This document shows positions 26,886-34,868 of a stretch of 64,000 nucleotides of DNA, one piece after another. The first letter of the stretch is position 1; each line of letters opens with the position of its first letter. Location: the NCBI RefSeq assembly GCF_000390185.1, contig NZ_AQHR01000025.1, positions 1-64,000 of the forward strand. The letters are read 5' to 3'. The notes under the pieces are model-generated. The model was not told the DNA's origin, did no database searches, and saw only the letters and a list, made by a program, of their open reading frames with translations. Source of the DNA: Lunatimonas lonarensis. Its GTDB lineage: Bacteria; Bacteroidota; Bacteroidia; Cytophagales; Cyclobacteriaceae. The position numbers were made by a program, and so were the translations under genes.

Positions 26886-27923
26886 TTAAAATTTAACCAG
26901 CAAATTGCTTTTTGAGGACTCGTAGATTCCCAAAATAAGCTCCAGGGAACGCCTGGCATCCCTGCCGGTAACCATCGGCTCTCGATTGGCCAATACAGCC
27001 TCGACCATGTCCTCCACCTGTCCCTGATGAAGGCGAAAATCAATGGCCATGGGATCAGAAGCGCCGCTGCCACCTACATCAGAATCAGGCACACCGGCAT
27101 CGCTTCCGGACACGTTCCACACGACAATCTTACCGGCTTCCAGTATGATATTCCCTTTTTCGCCGTAGACCTCCAGGCGCTCGGGATTGCCTGGAAAAAG
27201 GGCCGTGCCACCGGTGATGGTACCCAGTGCACCATTTTTGAAGTTCACCAACGCTGCCCCCAAGTCTTCCCCCTCGATCGCATGAACAACCGTTCTGACC
27301 TGACCAAAGACGGATTGGGCTTCGCCCATGATATCCAACAACAAATCGATGGTGTGCACCCCCTGATTGATCAGGGCCGCGCCACCGTCGCCCTTCAATG
27401 TTCCCTTCCAGTCGCTGCCGCTGTAGTAGGATGGGTCTCTATACCAGTTGATGGCCGCTGTTCCCAAAAGCAGTTTTCCAAGTCTGCCCTCCTGCACCGT
27501 ATGCTTAAGCTTTAGGTAGCCTGGTTTCAGGCGGTTTTGAAAAATCACCCCCAATTTTACCCCCGCCTGCTCACAGGCTGCTATGAGTTGGTCGGCACGA
27601 TCCAGACTGACCTCGATGGGCTTTTCCAACAGCACATGCTTACCGGCCCGGGCCGCTTCGAGGGCGGGCTCGAGGTGATTGCCACTGTGTGTACAAATGG
27701 CTACTATGTCTATGTCTTCCCGTTTCAGAAACTCCTCGATTTGATGATCGGCCGGCACCCCAAACTTCTCCGCTGCCTGACTGGCTCTTTCGGCCGTTGA
27801 ACTGCATACGGCTACCAGCCTAGCGCTCTCGCAGGCGTTGATCGCGGCCGCATGCATACCGGCGATGGCTCCAGTACCGATGATTCCAAATCCAAGTTCT
27901 TTCTTACTCATAGTTTCCGACAT
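26886..27923 (-). CDS. Gfo/Idh/MocA family oxidoreductase
   Basis: A 345-residue protein with no signal. GIIGTGAIAGMHA (about 13-25) is the nucleotide-binding loop, LLEKPIEV the family Lys motif, and GDGGAALINQGVHTIDLLLD the catalytic His/Asp region. Family members oxidise or reduce sugars, inositols or keto-sugars with NAD(P). It has 51 bp to the next gene upstream, another member of the family in the same direction, so the two are probably co-transcribed. The substrate cannot be predicted; the oxidised-sugar context suggests a keto-sugar or glycoside. Confidence 0.85.
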   Translation of the reverse strand: MSETMSKKELGFGIIGTGAIAGMHAAAINACESARLVAVCSSTAERASQAAEKFGVPADHQIEEFLKREDIDIVAICTHSGNHLEPALEAARAGKHVLLEKPIEVSLDRADQLIAACEQAGVKLGVIFQNRLKPGYLKLKHTVQEGRLGKLLLGTAAINWYRDPSYYSGSDWKGTLKGDGGAALINQGVHTIDLLLDIMGEAQSVFGQVRTVVHAIEGEDLGAALVNFKNGALGTITGGTALFPGNPERLEVYGEKGNIILEAGKIVVWNVSGSDAGVPDSDVGGSGASDPMAIDFRLHQGQVEDMVEAVLANREPMVTGRDARRSLELILGIYESSKSNLLVKF

Positions 27924-27974
27924 AGGTGATGGTTTATTAAGTTAAACTAAAATAGACGTGGCGTTATTCTTCCA

Positions 27975-28982
27975 TTATATTTTTCGCATGGAAGCGGTCA
28001 TTTCCTCCATGACCCAGTTGGTGCGGGCAGCACTGTGTCCGGTACTGGGGCAGCTTCCCTCACCTAGCAATTCCTGCACGATAGAGGTGATCAGGAACGT
28101 TTGAATATGCTCGGGCATCTCGAACGTGAACCGCTCATTTACGCCCGCATCCGTCTCTAGGTCCACGTAGGTATCCCAAAAAGAGGGATAGCTGATCTGT
28201 CCTTTGGATCCGACGAGGGTGGTCATGTCCGTTTTGGCAACCTCCGAAGTAGTAAAACACCAAACACCAGACCCCATCACGCCGCTTTCGAACTCAAAAC
28301 CGGCCGAAACGATATCCTCTACCCCATACCAACCTGCTTGATTCTTGGCCAACGCCCGTACGGATTTTACCGGACCCAATAAGTAATCAAGAAAGTCAAG
28401 CTGATGGGAACCTAGGTCGTAGAAATACCCTCCTCCGGATATATCGGGATTGATGCGCCAGTTTTCATCCGGACCGGTCTTTACGTCCGGGTGGGCGGGC
28501 TGATTCATCAGAACCTGCACATAGCGCAAGTCACCGATCACACCAGATTCCAACAGGGATTTGATTTTCAAAAAGTTGGGTAGGGTCCTCCGATAATAGG
28601 CCACGAAAAGGGGCACTCCTGCTGCCTCGCAGATCCGAATCATCTCCAGGCATTCGGCGTGGGTACGGGCCATGGGTTTCTCTACATATACCGGCTTTCC
28701 TGCCGCCGCGGCCTTTCGGGTGAGCTCGAGGTGTGCATTTGGCGGAGTAGCAATGTAGATGGCATTGACCTCGGGATCTGCAATGAGCGCATCTGCGTCG
28801 TCGTACCATTTGCCCACACCATGTCGCTGGGCGTAGTCTCGGGCCAATTCGCCATTTCGTCGCATCACAGCCACCAAGCGGGAATTGTCCACTTTTTGCA
28901 TGGCGGGAGCGCTTTTGCGTTCACAAACCGCCCCCACGCCCAGCACGCCCCAGCGTACCTCCTTATCCGTAAATTTTATCAT
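27975..28982 (-). CDS. Gfo/Idh/MocA family oxidoreductase
   Basis: This 335-residue protein has a Rossmann loop in GVLGVGAVCERKSAPA (about 12-27), the Lys motif VEKPMARTHAEC, and the catalytic region GGGYFYDLGSHQLDFLDYLL. It belongs to the Gfo/Idh/MocA branch with close relatives in inositol and glucose dehydrogenation. Three such genes within 3 kb suggest a substrate series or successive steps on one keto-sugar. Upstream lies a 390-bp noncoding stretch that separates it from the aconitase gene. Assignment to a substrate is not possible from the sequence. Confidence 0.85.
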   Translation of the reverse strand: MIKFTDKEVRWGVLGVGAVCERKSAPAMQKVDNSRLVAVMRRNGELARDYAQRHGVGKWYDDADALIADPEVNAIYIATPPNAHLELTRKAAAAGKPVYVEKPMARTHAECLEMIRICEAAGVPLFVAYYRRTLPNFLKIKSLLESGVIGDLRYVQVLMNQPAHPDVKTGPDENWRINPDISGGGYFYDLGSHQLDFLDYLLGPVKSVRALAKNQAGWYGVEDIVSAGFEFESGVMGSGVWCFTTSEVAKTDMTTLVGSKGQISYPSFWDTYVDLETDAGVNERFTFEMPEHIQTFLITSIVQELLGEGSCPSTGHSAARTNWVMEEMTASMRKI

Positions 28983-29045
28983 AGGCCTAAACTTACAAAA
29001 ATGTTTGCCTATGCCGCAAATGTGGGTCGGGAATTGTTGTTTTTG

Positions 29046-29153
29046 AGAGACGTAGGATTCGAGACGTAAGACTTAAGACGCAAGATGAGAGATGAGATGT
29101 GAGATGTGAGATGTGAGATGTGAGATGTGAGACACAAGACATAAGACATAAGA
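29046..29153 (+). repeat. Heptamer tandem repeat tract (GAGATGT)
   Basis: Five perfect, contiguous copies of the heptamer GAGATGT occupy 29094-29128. They are flanked on both sides by degenerate units such as GAGACGTAAGAC, AAGACGC and AAGACATAAGACATAAG. The tract is intergenic, between the ends of the aconitase and Gfo/Idh/MocA genes, and has no coding potential. Similar GAGAYGTGAGAC-style arrays occur between genes in Cytophagales; a role is not known. Copy number may vary between strains by slippage. Confidence 0.75.
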
Positions 29154-29248
29154 TTTATGTAAGACCCATGTACGTAAGAATTTAGAATCCTACATCCATT
29201 CCAAAGCCAAAAAACCGAAGCGAACCCAACCTCATAAACGTACCCCCC

Positions 29249-29294
29249 TATATCGCCGAAGGCATATATCCACTTATATCGCGAAGCATATATC
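29249..29294. repeat. Two related small hairpin repeats
   Basis: Copy 1 (29249-29270) and copy 2 (29275-29294) share the form TATATC-stem-GAA-stem-ATATATC. In copy 1 the inner stem is GCC/GGC and in copy 2 it is GC/GC, so the difference is matched on both arms and the hairpin is kept. The copies are 4 bp apart. Such hairpin units are typical of small dispersed repeats; the element family was not identified. Together with the heptamer tract, they fill most of the gene-free 28983-29374 region. Confidence 0.6.
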
Positions 29295-29374
29295 ATTTTA
29301 ACATAGCCGAACCTGTCTACCGGGTAGAAGCATGTTCCAGAGGTATTAGGCATGAGGCGTCAGAATGAAGTAAT

Positions 29375-32155
29375 TCACCTCGCCAAAAACTGCCTCAGGA
29401 CGTAGTGAAGTATGCCTCCATGCGTATAATAAGCGATCTCTATTTCGGAATCCAGCCTAGCAATGGCCTCAAAGCTCTGCGTCGTTCCATCTTCCCGCGT
29501 AGCGGACACCTGTAATATTTTTAGCGGGGTCAATCCGCCAGAAATACCCTCGACGGAAAACAATTCCTTCCCGGTCAGACCCAACGAATCGGCTGTTTGT
29601 CCGTCTGCATACTGGAGTGGCAACACACCCATACCCACGAGGTTGCTCCGATGGATACGCTCGTAACTCTCCGCCAATACTGCCTTTATTCCCAACAAGT
29701 TGGTACCCTTAGCCGCCCAATCCCGCGAACTACCGCTACCGTACTCCTTCCCCGCCAATACCAGCAGGGGCGTTTGGTCATTTTGGTAGGCCATAGATGC
29801 ATCGTACACGCTCATTTCTTTCCCACTGGGCAAATGAACAGTGAAGCCGCCCTCCTGCTGGGCGAGTTTATTCTTGATACGGACATTGGCAAAGGTGCCA
29901 CGTACCATCACTTCGTCATTGCCACGCCTAGACCCATAGGAATTGAACTGGTCTGCCGGAACGCCCCGCTCGGTCAGGTATCTTCCGGCCGCTGATTCTG
30001 CCCTAAAAGAACCTGCCGGGGAAATGTGATCCGTGGTGATTGAATCCCCCAGCATTAATAAAACCCTGGCATCAGCAATGTCCTTGGGATCGGTTACCTC
30101 CTCTGCAATGCCTTTGAAAAAAGGAGCTTCTTTGATATAGGTGGATTCCTCAGACCATCTATATACTTGATCCGTGGGCGCCGTAAGTGCCTGCCACTGC
30201 TCGTTTCCGGCAAAAATCTGCCCATAATTCTTTTCAAAATCCGCAGGGGATAACACGGAACTGATGACTTCCATAATTTCTTCCTGCGAGGGCCAGATGT
30301 CATTCAGATAAACAGGCTCCAAATTGGGGTCATAACCGATCGGTTCCTTTTGTAGGTCTAAATCTACCCTCCCTGCAAGGGCGTAGGCGACCACTAGCAT
30401 GGGGGACATCAGGTAATTCATTTTCACCTGTGGATGAACCCGGGCTTCAAAATTCCGATTGCCCGATAATACGGAAGCGACCACCAAATCGTTTTCCTCC
30501 ACTGCCTGGGCAATGTGCCTCGGCAGTGGCCCCGAATTCCCGATACAGGACGTACACCCATAACCCACTACATGAAAACGCAGGGCCTCCAGATCGTCCA
30601 ACAGGCCGGCATTTTGGAGGTAATCCGTCACTACTTTGGATCCCGGTGCCAAAGAGGTTTTGACCCAGGGCTTTACATCCAATCCGCGCTCCCGGGCCTT
30701 TTTTGCCATCAGACCCGCTCCGACCATCACACTCGGATTGGAGGTATTTGTGCATGAAGTAATGGCAGCAATCACCACAGACCCGTCGTGCAGCGCAAAC
30801 TTTTCATTCTGATGCTTCACGACCACGGTTTTCAAACCATTTTTTATGTTGGTTTCGATCTCGATGTCTTTTGAACCCGTACCTTCTCCGGAACCCATGG
30901 GCTGACCACCACCGCCCTCAGCGTACCAGCGGCTTTCATCCCGCTGATCGATGGGGATGTATGCACGACCATGAACTTTCTCCAGCTCCTCTCCAAATTT
31001 TGCTTTGAAGTTTCGGAGCAAAATTTTGTCCTGTGGTCGCTTCGGCCCGGATACTGTTGGCTCTACCGTGCTGAGATCCAGCTCTACCACGCTTGAGTAA
31101 GTAATTGCTTCCTCGTTGTTTCTCCACAAAAGATTTTCCTTGGTATATACCTCCACCAAGTCGATCTGATCAGAGGAGCGGTTGGTCTTCTCCATGTAAT
31201 CAAGGGTGCGTTCGTCGATCGGAAAGTAGGTCACCGTGCAGCCGAATTCAGGGGACATATTCGAAATCGTGGCCCGGTCGGGCACGGACAGACTATCCAG
31301 CCCTGGGCCGAATACCTCCACAAACTTGCCCACCACCCCATGATCTCTTAGTAATTTGGTAATGGTCAGCACCATATCTGTGGCAGTGGTACCCAAAGGA
31401 AGCTTTCCCGACAATTTCAATCCTACCACTTCGGGCATGATAAAGTAAATGGGCTGGCCAAGAATAGCAGCTTCCGCCTCTATGCCACCTACGCCCCAGC
31501 CCACAACGCCAATGCCATTCACCATGGGGGTATGGGAATCCGTTCCCACCAGTGTATCGGGAAAGACCTCCCCATCGCGGGCTATAACTCCCTGGGCCAA
31601 GTACTCCAGATTTACCTGATGGCATATTCCCATGCCGGGGGGCACCACGGAAAAATTATCAAAGGATTTCTGCGCCCATTTCAAGAATTCGTAGCGCTCG
31701 CCATTCCGTTCATATTCCACATCGACGTTCTTTTTGTACGCATAGTTGGTACCAAAAAAATCAACCTGTACGGAATGGTCTACTACTAAGTCAACAGGGA
31801 TCAGTGGGTTAATTTGGCTGGGATCTTTGCCTTTTCGTACGGCTTCCGCCCGCAAAGAGGCTATATCCACCACCGCCGGCACACCAGTAAAATCCTGCAT
31901 CAACACACGAGCCGGCTTGAAGGGAATATCCTTATCTGAGGGCTTGGGCGTCCAGTTCAGGAGCGTATCGAGGTTTTCTTTTGTTATGGCAAAATCATCG
32001 AAGTTCCGTAGGGCGTTTTCCAACAGAATACGGATAGAAAATGGCAGCTTCTCTATGGCATGCCCTTGGTGCTGAAGCTCAGCGAGGCTCCAGTAATACA
32101 AGGCACCCTTAGCACTTTCTAATTTTCTTTTGACTCGAAATGGATCTTGTGACAT
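29375..32155 (-). CDS. acnA: Aconitate hydratase A
   Basis: This full-length 926-residue enzyme is of the AcnA/IRP type. It interconverts citrate and isocitrate in the TCA cycle using a [4Fe-4S] cluster. Cluster cysteines are visible in AITSCTNTSNPSV and in GCTSCIGNSGPL. The N-terminal GVPAVVDIASLR and DSHTPMVNGIGVVGWGVGG and the C-terminal swivelling domain with GSGSSRDWAAKGTNLLG are all intact. It is transcribed alone; the gap upstream holds the mla terminator. No iron-responsive or other leader element was recognised in that gap. Confidence 0.95.
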   Translation of the reverse strand: MSQDPFRVKRKLESAKGALYYWSLAELQHQGHAIEKLPFSIRILLENALRNFDDFAITKENLDTLLNWTPKPSDKDIPFKPARVLMQDFTGVPAVVDIASLRAEAVRKGKDPSQINPLIPVDLVVDHSVQVDFFGTNYAYKKNVDVEYERNGERYEFLKWAQKSFDNFSVVPPGMGICHQVNLEYLAQGVIARDGEVFPDTLVGTDSHTPMVNGIGVVGWGVGGIEAEAAILGQPIYFIMPEVVGLKLSGKLPLGTTATDMVLTITKLLRDHGVVGKFVEVFGPGLDSLSVPDRATISNMSPEFGCTVTYFPIDERTLDYMEKTNRSSDQIDLVEVYTKENLLWRNNEEAITYSSVVELDLSTVEPTVSGPKRPQDKILLRNFKAKFGEELEKVHGRAYIPIDQRDESRWYAEGGGGQPMGSGEGTGSKDIEIETNIKNGLKTVVVKHQNEKFALHDGSVVIAAITSCTNTSNPSVMVGAGLMAKKARERGLDVKPWVKTSLAPGSKVVTDYLQNAGLLDDLEALRFHVVGYGCTSCIGNSGPLPRHIAQAVEENDLVVASVLSGNRNFEARVHPQVKMNYLMSPMLVVAYALAGRVDLDLQKEPIGYDPNLEPVYLNDIWPSQEEIMEVISSVLSPADFEKNYGQIFAGNEQWQALTAPTDQVYRWSEESTYIKEAPFFKGIAEEVTDPKDIADARVLLMLGDSITTDHISPAGSFRAESAAGRYLTERGVPADQFNSYGSRRGNDEVMVRGTFANVRIKNKLAQQEGGFTVHLPSGKEMSVYDASMAYQNDQTPLLVLAGKEYGSGSSRDWAAKGTNLLGIKAVLAESYERIHRSNLVGMGVLPLQYADGQTADSLGLTGKELFSVEGISGGLTPLKILQVSATREDGTTQSFEAIARLDSEIEIAYYTHGGILHYVLRQFLAR

Positions 32156-32260
32156 AATGAAGTGAATTAGGTGGAATTAAAAAAGACAGATATAAGAATA
32201 ACCCAAAAAAAAGGGCTTTGATTCCTTGATCAGCGACATTTTAGACCAAAAGCACGAAAC

Positions 32261-32286
32261 AAAAAAAAAGCGGAGATGGCTCCGCT
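32261..32286 (-). terminator. Rho-independent terminator after mlaD
   Basis: A 7-bp perfect stem (AGCGGAG at 32269-32275, CTCCGCT at 32280-32286) with a four-base loop is followed on the minus strand by a run of T (A run 32261-32269 on the plus strand). It lies 8 bp after the mlaD stop codon and closes the mlaEFD operon. Confidence 0.8.
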
Positions 32287-32293
32287 AATTTAT

Positions 32294-33274
32294 TTATTCC
32301 TCTAAGGCTTCCTGTCTTGCCTTTTCACTTTTCCGAAAGGAACGCCGGAAAAACCAGTGATACCGCAAGGCTTCCAGTGTTTCATTAAACGACTCCGTAC
32401 CCTCTTCCAGATTATGTACAGTACCTTTGATGTAGGCGGCAAAGTCCTTATCATTCAGCAACATACCCGCAGCATTGTCAGAGCTCCCCAGTTTTTTGGT
32501 GGCCAGCTGAAGATTTTCTGCCGCCACATTCGCCTGTTGAATGGTTTCTTCCAATCCAGAGGTAGAAGCCTTCAAGCTGCCTACCAAAGTAGTATCTCGC
32601 AGAAACTCGTCAATGGGCGTTCCTTTCTGGTTAAGCTTTTTGGAGAAACTGGCCAGTTCAGAAGTGAGGATGCGGCTGTTTTGGGCCGAACGGTCAAGAT
32701 CAACCAACAATTCTCGTAAACTTACTGCCAACGACGAATCTGTCAACAGGGCACCCACGATGCCATCACCTGCGGCTATTCTTCCGGTCAATACTTTAAG
32801 ATCGGTCGTAATTGACACGAGATTTTTATTGTTTTCCTGAAGGGTCTCCATCATTCTATCCGTATCTAGGGGCATCACTGCCTCTAATCGGTCTCCCGGA
32901 TCAATAATCGGCGCCTCGTTCGTTCCTCCGTAGATCACTATGATCTTGTTTCCTATCAACCCGTCCGAACTAATAGTCGCTTTGGAGTTTTTGCGAATAA
33001 AATCCCGGGCATTCGACTCTAGGTTCATTTCTATCTCTACCTGGGAGTCACCGTAGAAATTTATCTTTTTTACGGTTCCGATTTTCACCCCCGAAAACCA
33101 CACATTATTTCCGGTTTGCAGGCCACCGATATCATCAAACACGGCATAGACGCGAAAGCTCTTCACAAAGGCCTTTTGCTGCGCACCTAGCGTAAGTACG
33201 CCCAGCACTAAAATTATAATGCCTATCAGGACAAAAATGCCCACAATCACGGTTTTTTTATTATCGTTTTTCAT
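32294..33274 (-). CDS. mlaD: MlaD-family (MCE domain) lipid-transfer protein
   Basis: This 326-residue protein has a single N-terminal transmembrane segment (about 9-31). The MCE domain (about 38-115) follows, with VYAVFDDIGGLQTGNNVWFSG-like and SSDGLIGNKIIVIYGG motifs, and then a long helical tail. It is the periplasmic substrate-binding subunit of the Mla-type ABC system that moves phospholipids across the envelope and keeps outer-membrane asymmetry. It overlaps mlaF by 4 bp (ATGA), the usual sign of translational coupling. The tail is longer than in E. coli MlaD, as is common in Bacteroidota. Confidence 0.88.
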   Translation of the reverse strand: MKNDNKKTVIVGIFVLIGIIILVLGVLTLGAQQKAFVKSFRVYAVFDDIGGLQTGNNVWFSGVKIGTVKKINFYGDSQVEIEMNLESNARDFIRKNSKATISSDGLIGNKIIVIYGGTNEAPIIDPGDRLEAVMPLDTDRMMETLQENNKNLVSITTDLKVLTGRIAAGDGIVGALLTDSSLAVSLRELLVDLDRSAQNSRILTSELASFSKKLNQKGTPIDEFLRDTTLVGSLKASTSGLEETIQQANVAAENLQLATKKLGSSDNAAGMLLNDKDFAAYIKGTVHNLEEGTESFNETLEALRYHWFFRRSFRKSEKARQEALEE

Positions 33275-34020
33275 GTATTTATGAAATTGTAGTCATAAAA
33301 GGATTTGATACGCGGATCTTCGGATCGGAAAACCTCTTCAAAGGTGCCTTGGGAACTAAATATCCCATCCAGCAAGATCACGACTCGGTCTCCTGTCATT
33401 TTTGCGCAGGTGAGATCGTGCGTAATGATGATGGACGAAGTATGGTACCGCTCGTTCACTTGATTGATAAGGTTATTAATCTCTACACAGGTAATCGGAT
33501 CCAAGCCGGCTGTTGGCTCGTCGTAGAGCATTATCTCGGGATTCAGAATAAGCGTGCGGGCTATGCCTATTCGCTTTCGCTGTCCTCCAGAGAGTTCGGA
33601 TGGCATTTGATTGATGGTAGCCAAAAGCCCCACACCGTCCAATACATCTTCGACGCGCTTATCCCGCTCGGCCTTGGTGAGGTTTTTTACGTTTCGGGTG
33701 AGCGGAAATTCCAGGTTTTCCCGAACGGTCATACTATCGTACAGTGCACTGTTCTGGAAGGAGAAGCCGATTTTAAGACGGAGTTTGTTCAACTCTTTCA
33801 GGGGCAGGGCTTCCACTTCCTGACCGAGCACTTTACAGCTGCCCTCGTCTTGGTACAAAAGACCCACGACTATCTTGATTAAGACCGACTTGCCCGTGCC
33901 GGATCTACCGAGCACAACCAAATTCTCTCCCCTGTAAAGTTCCATATCGACCCCACGCAAAACGTGGAGATCTCCAAAGGATTTTTTCAGATTGGAAATT
34001 TCTATAACTTTTTCTCGCAT
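33271..34020 (-). CDS. mlaF: MlaF-family ABC transporter ATP-binding protein
   Basis: A 249-residue ABC ATPase with Walker A LGRSGTGKSVL (about 36-46), signature LSGGQRKRIGIAR (about 143-155) and Walker B IMLYDEPTAGLDP. It energises phospholipid movement by the MlaEFD complex at the inner membrane. It sits between mlaE (3 bp upstream) and mlaD (4-bp overlap). All catalytic motifs look intact. Assignment to Mla rather than another ABC importer rests on the neighbouring MlaE and MCE genes. Confidence 0.9.
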   Translation of the reverse strand: MREKVIEISNLKKSFGDLHVLRGVDMELYRGENLVVLGRSGTGKSVLIKIVVGLLYQDEGSCKVLGQEVEALPLKELNKLRLKIGFSFQNSALYDSMTVRENLEFPLTRNVKNLTKAERDKRVEDVLDGVGLLATINQMPSELSGGQRKRIGIARTLILNPEIMLYDEPTAGLDPITCVEINNLINQVNERYHTSSIIITHDLTCAKMTGDRVVILLDGIFSSQGTFEEVFRSEDPRIKSFYDYNFINT

Positions 34021-34023
34021 CGC

Positions 34024-34821
34024 CTACATTTGTCTGAAGAAGTTCGTGATCTGTAACGCAAGCAATTCTTCGATAAAAATCAAAAACATGGCCATAACCA
34101 CCGCTGCATTGGCAGCTTTGCCCACGCCCTCTGTACCTTTGGTAGAGTTATATCCCTTATAACAACCTACAATGCCAATGGTAAAGCCAAACACCAGTGA
34201 CTTGAGCAAGGAAGAGGTTATGTCCAAAAAAGACAGGGCGTCAAACACCTGAACAAAAAACGTACTAAGACTCACCAGCTCATTTTGGTTTACATTGATA
34301 AAGGATCCTATCAACGCCACGAAATCGGTGTACATGACCAAGACAGGGATCATGAAGGTACTCGCCAAGACCCTACTTACCACCAGAAATTTAAATGGAT
34401 TGGTAGCAGACACCTCCATGGCATCGATCTGCTCGGTTACCTTCATGGAACCGATCTCCGCACCTATACTCGATCCCACCTTTCCCGCAGCAATCAGCGC
34501 GGTCACCAAAGGACCCATCGCACGTACCACCGCAATGGAAATAAGGGCTGGAAGCCAAGAAGTAGCCCCAAATTCGGACAAGGAAGGCCTTGACTGATTG
34601 GTAAACACAATCCCTACAATAAACCCTGTAAGCGAAATAAGTGGCAGCGAATTGTACCCGATTTGGTAACACTGCCGGATAAACTCTTTGCCTTCATAAG
34701 GGGGAAGCCAAACTTCCACAAAGAACCGCTTTACAAAATCGAAGGCACTCGCCAGACCCACAAAGAATTTATTCAGTCTTTTGCCAAGAAACAGTTTTTC
34801 ATCAGCGGTTGCTTTTGACAT
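34024..34821 (-). CDS. mlaE: MlaE-family ABC transporter permease
   Basis: This 265-residue membrane protein has about five hydrophobic segments and the conserved cytoplasmic motif EIGSMKVTEQIDAMEV (about 139-154), which is diagnostic of the MlaE/YrbE permease family. It is the first gene of mlaEFD. The system transports phospholipids between the inner and outer membranes. The preceding gene, 47 bp upstream, encodes a signalling protein in the same direction and could share the transcript. Confidence 0.9.
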   Translation of the reverse strand: MSKATADEKLFLGKRLNKFFVGLASAFDFVKRFFVEVWLPPYEGKEFIRQCYQIGYNSLPLISLTGFIVGIVFTNQSRPSLSEFGATSWLPALISIAVVRAMGPLVTALIAAGKVGSSIGAEIGSMKVTEQIDAMEVSATNPFKFLVVSRVLASTFMIPVLVMYTDFVALIGSFINVNQNELVSLSTFFVQVFDALSFLDITSSLLKSLVFGFTIGIVGCYKGYNSTKGTEGVGKAANAAVVMAMFLIFIEELLALQITNFFRQM

Positions 34822-34868
34822 GATCCTTTTATTATTCGGTTTTTAGTAACGTTTTATCTCAAAAAAAC

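Noticed and set aside
29094-29128. Possible CRISPR array
   Set aside because: The units are 7 bp with no spacers; this is a simple tandem repeat, and no cas gene is nearby.
28983-29374. A 114-codon minus-strand frame across the repeat region
   Set aside because: It exists only because the heptamer array lacks stops; its translation is a low-complexity repeat, with no sign of a gene.
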